A stretch of 64,000 nt of DNA, from the NCBI GenBank assembly GCA_964542915.1, contig CAZIVP010000004.1, positions 124,001 to 188,000 of the forward strand, in the 5' to 3' direction. Below the pieces are notes generated by a model. That model did no database searches and was not told the DNA's origin. It worked only from the letters and a program-made list of their open reading frames with translations. Below, piece after piece: positions 36,648-43,578 of the stretch. The stretch is from CAZIVP01 sp964542915 (GTDB taxonomy: Bacteria > Calditrichota > Calditrichia > Calditrichales > Calditrichaceae). How positions within the stretch are numbered: position 1 is the stretch's first letter; the number at the start of each line of letters is the position of its first letter. The translations under genes and the position numbers were made by a program.

Positions 36648-38324
36648 TTGTCTCGGCATAAGACGGAAGTAGATCGCATCCAAAGCCAGGTTGATCTTAA
36701 TTCTCAAAAAGCGTCGACCAATCAAAAAAAATGGAGCGAAGTTGTCGAAAATTTACAGGACGAACGCAAAGTGATCGCGCAGGGCGGCGGCAAGAACAAT
36801 ATCGATCGCCAGCATAAAAAAAATCGTCTCACCTCAAGGGAACGTATCAATCGTCTTATCGACAAGGATTCAACGTTTTACGAACTGGGCCAGTTCGCGG
36901 CATACAATATGTACCAGGAATGGGGCGGCGCTCCCGCCGCCGGAACCATTTGCGGACTCGGCTATGTTGAAAAACGTATCTGCATGATCATAGCCAATGA
37001 CGCCACGGTGAAAGCGGGTTCTTTCTTTCCGATGACCGCCAAAAAAGTCATTCGTGCTCAAACCATCGCATACGAAAATCATATTCCGACCATTTATCTG
37101 GTGGACTCCGCCGGTATTTTTTTACCTTTACAGGAAGATGTATTCCCTGATCAGGATGACTTTGGGCGTGTGTTTTATCTTAACGCCCGGATGAGCGCTA
37201 AAGGTATTCCGCAGTTGACGGCCATCATGGGGATGTGTGTAGCCGGCGGCGCGTATTTGCCCGTCATGACGGACAAAATTCTGATGACGGAGGGCAGCGG
37301 TCTCTTTCTGGGCGGTCCCGCGTTGGTGAAAGCGGCCATCGGTCAGGTTATTTCGGCCGAAGAACTCGGCGGCGCCGCCGTACACGCCGAGATAAGCGGC
37401 ACGGTGGATTTTAAAGAAAAAGACGACCCTTCGGCCATCGATCATATTCGCAAACTGGTAAGACAAATGGGCGCGCCTAAGGCCAGTCCGTTACGTCAAA
37501 TCGAACAACGCAAACCGCGTTACGATGCCAAACAACTGTATAAAATCATGCCCTTCGATTTAACCTGGGAATATGAAATTCACGAAATCATTGCACGCAT
37601 CGTTGATGATGCGGAGTTTGTGGAATACCGGCAAGGATACGGACAAACATTGGTGTGTGGATATGCCCATATCGGCGGATATCCCGTTGGTATTGTCGCC
37701 AACCAGAAAAAACATGTCATAAAGGAAAATCAACCGCCGCAGTTTGGCGGCGTGATATATACGGAAAGCGCAGAGAAAGCGGCTCGTTTCATCATGGATT
37801 GCAACCAGAACCGTATTCCTCTGTTATTTATACATGACGTGAACGGTTTTATGGTTGGCCGCGACGCGGAATACAGCGGAATCATCAAGGCCGGCGCTAA
37901 AATGGTGAATGCCGTTTCCAATTCCGTCGTACCTAAAATTGCCCTGATTATCGGGGGCTCCTACGGCGCAGGCAATTATGCCATGTGCGGTAAAGCCTAC
38001 GCCCCGAACTTTATCTATTCCTGGCCGTCATCAAGGTATGCCGTTATGGGCGGCGCCCAGGCGGCAAAAACCCTGACCGATATCCGGGTTAAACAACTGG
38101 AGCGCCAGGGCAAAAAGTTATCCGATGAAGACAAAGAACAAATGTTCGATGAAATTAAAGCAACGTACACCAATCAAACCGATCCGCGTTACGCAGCGGC
38201 CCGTCTTTGGGTGGATGAGATCATCTTACCGGAAGAGACGCGCGATCGTTTGATTGTTTCATTACAGGCCGTTAGCCTTAAACCGGAATATGAACCATTC
38301 AATCCCGGAGTTTTGCAAACATGA
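36648..38324 (+). CDS. Acyl-CoA carboxylase, carboxyltransferase (beta) subunit, MCC-like
   Basis: Moves CO2 from biotin to an acyl-CoA. A 558-residue protein with two crotonase-like halves. The segments IYLVDSAGIFLPLQ, DVFPDQDDFGRVFYLNARMSAKGI, CVAGGAYLPVM and AEELGGAAVHAEISG read most like methylcrotonyl-CoA carboxylase beta (LiuB), with propionyl- or geranyl-CoA carboxylase as alternatives. The start is TTG 36648, nine bases after GGAGG; the TTG at 36621 is upstream of that site. The next gene overlaps by four bases and is an enoyl-CoA hydratase, the pair expected for leucine breakdown (LiuB, LiuC). The biotin-carrying alpha subunit is not in the window. Confidence 0.88.
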   Translation: MSRHKTEVDRIQSQVDLNSQKASTNQKKWSEVVENLQDERKVIAQGGGKNNIDRQHKKNRLTSRERINRLIDKDSTFYELGQFAAYNMYQEWGGAPAAGTICGLGYVEKRICMIIANDATVKAGSFFPMTAKKVIRAQTIAYENHIPTIYLVDSAGIFLPLQEDVFPDQDDFGRVFYLNARMSAKGIPQLTAIMGMCVAGGAYLPVMTDKILMTEGSGLFLGGPALVKAAIGQVISAEELGGAAVHAEISGTVDFKEKDDPSAIDHIRKLVRQMGAPKASPLRQIEQRKPRYDAKQLYKIMPFDLTWEYEIHEIIARIVDDAEFVEYRQGYGQTLVCGYAHIGGYPVGIVANQKKHVIKENQPPQFGGVIYTESAEKAARFIMDCNQNRIPLLFIHDVNGFMVGRDAEYSGIIKAGAKMVNAVSNSVVPKIALIIGGSYGAGNYAMCGKAYAPNFIYSWPSSRYAVMGGAQAAKTLTDIRVKQLERQGKKLSDEDKEQMFDEIKATYTNQTDPRYAAARLWVDEIILPEETRDRLIVSLQAVSLKPEYEPFNPGVLQT

Positions 38325-39124
38325 ATTATCCGTCATTTGAGACGCTCCAAACCGCTCTGGAAAAATCAGCGTTATCGATCCGGCTGAATCGTCCACAGCG
38401 GCATAATGCGCTCAATAATACGCTTGTTTCGGAACTCAAGAAAGCGTTCGAATTGGCGGAAAAGGACGCACACATCAAAACAATTATCCTGCGCGCCAGC
38501 GGGAAATCCTTTTGCAGCGGCGCTGATCTGGCATATTTGCAGGAATTACGCAACTATGATTTTGACGCCAATAAGGAAGATTCCAACGCCTTAGCTCAAT
38601 TATTTTTAAACATCTATCAACATCCAAAACCTGTCATTGCAGTTGTTGAAGGGGCTGCGCTCGGCGGCGGTTGCGGCCTTGCCAGCGTCTGTGATTTTAT
38701 CATAGCCAGCCCCGAGGCGCGCTTTGGCTACCCTGAAGTGAAAATAGGGTTTATCGCCGCAATGGTCTCGCCGTTTTTAATACGACAGGTTGGAGAGCGC
38801 AAAGCCCGGGAGTTGCTGTTAACCGGCAAAATCCTGAGCGCTCGTGAAGCCCTCGAAATTGGTTTTATCAATGCTGTGCATGACGATGAACAGGTTGATG
38901 CGTACTTACAGGAATGGTTAAAGACCCTTGAAAAAAATTCTGAGATGGCCCTCTCTGCCACTAAACGGCAATTGCTGGCCTCCTTCACATATAATGGCAT
39001 CGAAGATGAATTGCGTCACCTTGCACATGTGAATGCGGAATTCAGGAAGAGCGAAGACTTTGTTGAAGGCATTAGCGCCTTTATCGAAAAACGCAAACCA
39101 CGATGGATAAAAAATGAGAATTAA
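38321..39124 (+). CDS. Enoyl-CoA hydratase/isomerase, methylglutaconyl-CoA hydratase-like
   Basis: A 267-residue crotonase-fold protein with SGKSFCSGADL (oxyanion-hole strand), GAALGGGCGLASVCDF and FGYPEVKIGFIAAMV, in which the catalytic Glu lies. The last motif resembles methylglutaconyl-CoA hydratase (LiuC), which acts right after methylcrotonyl-CoA carboxylase in leucine breakdown. Its ATG overlaps the TGA of the carboxylase, so the two are coupled. The substrate call depends on this neighbour. Confidence 0.85.
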   Translation: MNYPSFETLQTALEKSALSIRLNRPQRHNALNNTLVSELKKAFELAEKDAHIKTIILRASGKSFCSGADLAYLQELRNYDFDANKEDSNALAQLFLNIYQHPKPVIAVVEGAALGGGCGLASVCDFIIASPEARFGYPEVKIGFIAAMVSPFLIRQVGERKARELLLTGKILSAREALEIGFINAVHDDEQVDAYLQEWLKTLEKNSEMALSATKRQLLASFTYNGIEDELRHLAHVNAEFRKSEDFVEGISAFIEKRKPRWIKNEN

Positions 39125-39142
39125 ACAGGGGAGGGCGATGGT

Positions 39143-39352
39143 ATGCTGGTTTTAACACGGAGGTTGGGCGAATCGATTACGATCGGCGACAACATCAAGA
39201 TTATTGTCGTAGACATTGACGGAAATCAGGTAAAGCTTGGTATTGAAGCGCCCCGCCAAATCGAAATCTATAGAGAAGAACTGTACGAGAAGATAAAAGG
39301 GGTCCCTTTTCAAGGCCAAAGTTCTTCTTCAAAGCCCAAGAAAAATAAGTAA
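39143..39352 (+). CDS. csrA: Carbon storage regulator CsrA
   Basis: A 69-residue RNA-binding protein that binds GGA-containing leaders and controls translation. MLVLTRRLGESITIGDNI, the core VDGNQVKLGIEAP-like stretch and the RNA-contact helix REELYEKIK are present, with a Ser/Lys-rich tail. FliW, the usual antagonist in flagellated bacteria, and flagellar genes are not in the window. A GGGAGGG site precedes the ATG; the gene starts 18 bases after the enoyl-CoA hydratase and may be on its transcript. Confidence 0.96.
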   Translation: MLVLTRRLGESITIGDNIKIIVVDIDGNQVKLGIEAPRQIEIYREELYEKIKGVPFQGQSSSSKPKKNK

Positions 39353-39448
39353 TGCTCGCGTTCCGTGTTATTTTCAAGGCTATGATTGCGATTTTTTATA
39401 TATGTATTCTAACGCCCTGCTTCGACCAACGTTAATAAGAAATAGACA

Positions 39449-40390
39449 ATGTTTAACATTTCATGGTTCCTTCTTGCGATTGCAACCGGTGTGTTCTTTG
39501 GATTGCAATCCGTCGTCATTAAAATCGTCTCCAAGCGTTACCATCATTTACAGATACTGACGTGGCTTTTCGTTATCGCCGGTTTGTTACTCTTGCCGAT
39601 CGGATTATCCGCCCAATGGGAAATTGATTTAAACCCCTTTATCCTCTCCACCGCCACCAGTTTTGTGATTAATTTAATCGCTTACTATCTGTTAACCCGC
39701 GCCATCCGCATCTCGCCCATTTCGCTCGTCATGCCGTTTGTTGGGCTAACCCCTCTTTTTCTTACTATCAGCAGTTATATCATATTGGGCGAAACCATTA
39801 CAATGATTGGCCTGATCGGAATCCTGTCCATCGTAATCGGCGGCTTCATACTGCAACTGCCTGTCCCGGATGAAAGCCAAGCGGGTGGAATCAAGGTATG
39901 GCGAAGATTGATCAATACCTCGGAAAAGGGCATCGGTTATGTTATCCTGGTCGCCTTTCTGTGGAGTATTACCGCCAGCGTCGAAAAAATTGCGGTTCTT
40001 TCCAGCGCACCGGAAATATACGCCTTGATTATTCATCTGGCGCTGGGCGTCGGCTTCCTTTTTATGTACCGCTTCATGATCAAAAAAAACAAGGCATCGC
40101 ATGAAAGGGCAGGCGAGAATGCATCCAACGAAATGGACAAAGCGAACAGCCGAACGATTAAACAACACTACGTCCTTCTGATTGTATTGGGATTGATCAG
40201 CGCAGCGCTGGCATTGTGCCAGCTCACCGCCATTAAAATGACCATGGTCACCTACGTAATCGCTTTCAAACGCGCGGGCGTACTGGTGAGCAGTTTATTC
40301 GGATTTTTTTATTTTAAAGAGGGCGGCGTGCTAAAATCGCTCGTAGGAACGCTCCTGATCCTTGTCGGCGCCACGATCATTACAATTTGA
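39449..40390 (+). CDS. EamA-family (DMT) transporter
   Basis: A 313-residue membrane protein with about ten helices in two EamA repeats (about 5-135 and 160-313), joined by a polar linker of about 15-30 residues on either side of helix 7. The end SSLFGFFYFKEGGVLKSLVGTLLILVGA is typical of drug/metabolite transporters. The substrate is not predictable. It stands 97 bases after csrA with a weak ribosome site. Confidence 0.85.
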   Translation: MFNISWFLLAIATGVFFGLQSVVIKIVSKRYHHLQILTWLFVIAGLLLLPIGLSAQWEIDLNPFILSTATSFVINLIAYYLLTRAIRISPISLVMPFVGLTPLFLTISSYIILGETITMIGLIGILSIVIGGFILQLPVPDESQAGGIKVWRRLINTSEKGIGYVILVAFLWSITASVEKIAVLSSAPEIYALIIHLALGVGFLFMYRFMIKKNKASHERAGENASNEMDKANSRTIKQHYVLLIVLGLISAALALCQLTAIKMTMVTYVIAFKRAGVLVSSLFGFFYFKEGGVLKSLVGTLLILVGATIITI

Positions 40391-40506
40391 ATTCCGTTGA
40401 GCTCAACTGAAAATATGATTCGTTTAACCGTGCTAATTTTATGATGATTTAGAAACCTGATCATTTCACAACCGCTTTAAGTTGGACTTGTCCGGAGGTA
40501 TCGATC

Positions 40507-41223
40507 TTGCAGCAGAATATACGTAGTTTGGGTTTTATTAATTCGCTTCTCATATTCGCGGTATTTGCCGTTCTTCTTTATGTGGAAACACATTTTCTGA
40601 TCCCATTCCTGAGCACCCGTACCGGCATAGAGCCAGTCCTGTTCTGGTTTATCGTGGCGGGTTTGGGGCTTTTCCTGCCCATGTTATTGCTGGCCGCCTT
40701 TATGATTAAACAGGAAGGTCTAAAGTTCGACAGGCATACCTGGAGCGGCCGCCTACGCTTTAAAAAAATGGATGCCGGGGACTGGTTATGGAGTCTTGGC
40801 GGTGTCGTTATCATCGCTGTGTTGAGCATGGCCGTCATGCATATACTGGAATTGTTGACGGGTCGCATGGAAGCGCAGCCGCCGTTTATGCATGTCGAAC
40901 CGTTGACGGCCGGACGATATTGGATATTATTGGTATGGTTTCCGTTCTGGGTGTTGAATATAATGGGCGAAGAAATTTTGTGGCGCGGGGTGTTGCTGCC
41001 CAGGCAGGAAATCGTCTTCGGTAAATTCGCCTGGATATTACAGGGATTCCTTTGGACGGTATTTCATCTTGCTTTTGGCTGGAAGCTTCTTTTGACCATG
41101 CTGCCCATTCTGTTCGTATTGCCGTATGTGGTGCAGAGACGCCGCAACAGCTGGACGGGCGTCGTCATCCATGCCGTTTCGAACGGCCCTACGTTTGTCG
41201 CCATTGCATTGGGTTGGCTCTGA
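40507..41223 (+). CDS. CPBP-family intramembrane metalloprotease
   Basis: A 238-residue protein with about six to seven membrane helices. The zinc-binding CPBP (Abi, RCE1-like) motifs are EEILWR (Glu-Glu-x3-Arg), FLWTVFHLAFG with its His, and VIHAVSN. Related proteins cut CAAX-type or bacteriocin-related membrane proteins; the target here is unknown. The start is TTG 40507, with GGAGG eight bases before it. It is the last gene of the + strand half. Confidence 0.86.
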   Translation: MQQNIRSLGFINSLLIFAVFAVLLYVETHFLIPFLSTRTGIEPVLFWFIVAGLGLFLPMLLLAAFMIKQEGLKFDRHTWSGRLRFKKMDAGDWLWSLGGVVIIAVLSMAVMHILELLTGRMEAQPPFMHVEPLTAGRYWILLVWFPFWVLNIMGEEILWRGVLLPRQEIVFGKFAWILQGFLWTVFHLAFGWKLLLTMLPILFVLPYVVQRRRNSWTGVVIHAVSNGPTFVAIALGWL

Positions 41224-41288
41224 TTCGAATACGGATGGAATGTCGGTTGTTTATTTATTCAATGTAAGAAGAGCGGGGCAGGGAAGAT

Positions 41289-41339
41289 AAAAAAACGCCT
41301 CCGGTACAGCCTTACACAATGTTGCTTTCCGGGGGCGTT
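41289..41339 (-). terminator. Rho-independent terminator for the small - strand gene
   Basis: AACGCCTCCGG (41294-41304) pairs with CCGGGGGCGTT (41329-41339), an 11-bp stem with one G-T pair. Read on the - strand the stem is followed by a seven-base T-run. On the + strand no T-run follows, so it serves mainly the - strand gene at 41362-41568. Confidence 0.75.
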
Positions 41340-41361
41340 GTTGATTGAATGACGTGATTCT

Positions 41362-41568
41362 CTACAAATAGCCCTTCTTTTTATCGTCGAAGAATTTATC
41401 CACGTATTTTTCGCTTTTTTGCTTGAACGCGGTTAAGATTTTGCCCTTAAAACGTTTGTGCATTTTCTGGAAAAGTTCAAACGCCTCGTCGGAGTCTTTG
41501 GGCACTTCTTCGGGATGGCTGTTGAAATACATTTTTAAATACTCCACAGCGATTAAATCGTTATCCAT
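41362..41568 (-). CDS. Small charged protein, unknown function
   Basis: A 68-residue acidic/basic helical protein (MDNDLIAVEYLKMYF at the start, KKKGYL at the end) with no Cys and no membrane segment. A GGAGG lies just upstream of its ATG and a clear rho-independent terminator lies 23 bases after its stop, which supports a real one-gene unit. I do not recognise the family. Confidence 0.68.
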   Translation of the reverse strand: MDNDLIAVEYLKMYFNSHPEEVPKDSDEAFELFQKMHKRFKGKILTAFKQKSEKYVDKFFDDKKKGYL

Positions 41569-42046
41569 TGTACGAAACCTCCATATTACCTTATTGGTTT
41601 AAACTGTATTTTTTCGAAATTTAAACAAGCAAGCGTTTGAGAGCAAATGTATGGAGCTTAGAGAAAAAGTCTATTTTAATTATTCCGAAATGTAATTTTT
41701 TATAGTTACGCTTCGCCGATATCACTTCACATCATTCAAACCGCACCTCAAGCAGGGAAGCGTAAAAACATATAAGACAGAATGACAGAATTTGTAGTCC
41801 ATACAACACCCAAAGCTAACCTACAAAAATACAAATAATTAGCATAACTACGTAGTTTACATAATATATATTATATAACATATAGATAGCGCTATGCGTC
41901 GAGATGCGTATGTTTTTAAAGTTTTGATTGCGCTATCATTTTAAATTTTTAAAAAGACTTTATTGGTTTGATCTGAATTGTTTTATTAAAGAATATATGA
42001 ACGATTCAGGGATGGCTCTCGTGTAGTGTTTTCATTGTTTTATATA
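41569..42046. other. AT-rich intergenic stretch
   Basis: 478 bases between the small protein and the kinase fusion, very AT-rich, with ATATATTATATAAC-like runs around 41860-41885 and small palindromes such as CTACGTAG. It must hold the promoter of the small - strand gene. I see no ORF, tRNA or clear RNA structure. Confidence 0.6.
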
Positions 42047-43540
42047 TTAAATAAATAAAACGACAATCAAATATATTGCCGCAGCCGCTCCCGCAGAAGC
42101 CATATTGACAACATCATTATTTAGGGCGCGCAAACCGCCGATCAACTGTGTATCGTTGTCGCAATGTTTTTTCCGTTCCGTGTACTTGCCGCATACACAG
42201 CAACGATACTGGCCCTGAAGAGTCGCTCCCAATAGACTGTCAATCATAGCCCCGGACCAGCCCAATAACAGTATCAATAGATACCACCAACCATCAAGTT
42301 GATTTAAGAAGGCATAAGCAACGGCAACGATGCTAAAACTACCGGCCATGGCGCCCATGCTTCCAATGGTAGTTATAGCGCCGGAAACGCCGTGATCGAC
42401 CGGTTTAAAACTGGTAATCAAACGCGGCTTTTTCTTTGACAACACCCCGAGCTCCGTTGCCCAGGTGTCGGCGGTTACCGAAGCCGTTATTATGACATAA
42501 ACCACATATAACTCCGGCATCGGATTATAAAAATTTAAAATTGCCAGAACGCCTGCCGTTCCGCCGTTGGCTAGCACCTGCCAATAATCACGAACGCTGC
42601 TTTTCTCAAAGGTATTTTTAAATTGAAGCTTTAAATCTTTTTTGGTTTTACTTAAAATCGATGAGAAAATAAAAAAAGTCAGTATGGGAATGGTCCAGGG
42701 TAATCCGCCAATACCAAATAAAACAGCGCCTAGCAGAAAGGTCATTACGGAACCGCTGAGTGTTAAGAAGCGAGCATAATAGCTGGCGATCGCCACAAAA
42801 AATGCCAGGGCCATCCCTATCTGAAACTGAACAAACTGTCCTGTTTCCATTGATAACAAAATATGCAGCAACAAAGCGCCGCCGAGGGGTACAAACAAAT
42901 TATCGGAACCGCGCGACGAAAACATTTCAATGACGCTGGAAAGCAAACTGACGGTCAAAATGATCTGGTAAACGGGTAGGTCGCTTCTAAGATCGACGAG
43001 CATGAAGACGATCCAGAGAACAATAATTGCGGACACGAAAAATCCCAAGGAGCCTTCGACGGTTTTCTGGTCCCTAACCAGTACGTAAGAATGCACCTTG
43101 CGCAGGGATTGTCCTACCACGGCGGCTATCGCATCCGGAACAGCAAACAGCATAATACCGACAGTGATAAGGCGTTTATCAATGTTCCAACAACTCAAAA
43201 TCAAAATGGTATAAACGAGGGGAAAATAGAAAGTGCCGTAAGAGAGACGCTGACCGTGGACGCCCTTCAGATATCCGCGCCGAATAGCGTATAAATCAAG
43301 GGCCGCAAAAAAAAGAGCGATGACGATCAGATACAGAGCGGATTCAAAATAAAGCGGAGCGAAGGCTGCAGCTGTTCCGATCGTTATATGAACAAATTTG
43401 CGGGTAAATTCACGATTAATGATGTTAAAGCGATGGGCAACCTGGCCGATGGCAAAACTGGCTACGATGAAGAAAACAAATCCCAGCGAATACACCCATT
43501 CCTGGCGTTTCGGCAACACCATTAACCAACTGAAATCCAT
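42047..43540 (-). CDS. Fused isoprenoid-alcohol kinase (VTE5-like) and DUF92 (VTE6-like) protein
   Basis: A 497-residue protein with about 13-14 membrane helices and two parts. Residues about 1-235 resemble the phytol/dolichol kinase family (NREFTRKFVHITIG, later VPDAIAAVVGQ and KTVEGSLGFFV). Residues about 240-497 are DUF92: GSVMTFLLGAVLFG, the conserved VTADTWATELG, GVSGAITTIGS and a terminal membrane helix. In plants VTE5 phosphorylates phytol and VTE6, a DUF92 protein, adds the second phosphate. A fusion would take an isoprenoid alcohol to its diphosphate in one protein. Near residues 457-470 is a CCVC...HC cluster (QYRCCVCGKYTERKKHC), possibly a metal site. GGAG precedes the ATG. leuS lies 38 bases upstream. 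Actual substrate unknown. Confidence 0.8.
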   Translation of the reverse strand: MDFSWLMVLPKRQEWVYSLGFVFFIVASFAIGQVAHRFNIINREFTRKFVHITIGTAAAFAPLYFESALYLIVIALFFAALDLYAIRRGYLKGVHGQRLSYGTFYFPLVYTILILSCWNIDKRLITVGIMLFAVPDAIAAVVGQSLRKVHSYVLVRDQKTVEGSLGFFVSAIIVLWIVFMLVDLRSDLPVYQIILTVSLLSSVIEMFSSRGSDNLFVPLGGALLLHILLSMETGQFVQFQIGMALAFFVAIASYYARFLTLSGSVMTFLLGAVLFGIGGLPWTIPILTFFIFSSILSKTKKDLKLQFKNTFEKSSVRDYWQVLANGGTAGVLAILNFYNPMPELYVVYVIITASVTADTWATELGVLSKKKPRLITSFKPVDHGVSGAITTIGSMGAMAGSFSIVAVAYAFLNQLDGWWYLLILLLGWSGAMIDSLLGATLQGQYRCCVCGKYTERKKHCDNDTQLIGGLRALNNDVVNMASAGAAAAIYLIVVLFI

Positions 43541-43578
43541 GGCATCTCCGCCTGTCGTTTGACGGGCCGCAGCCTCCT

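Noticed and set aside
41840..41890. TATATA-rich stretch as a replication origin
   Set aside because: No dnaA gene and no cluster of DnaA boxes nearby; AT-rich sequence alone is not enough.
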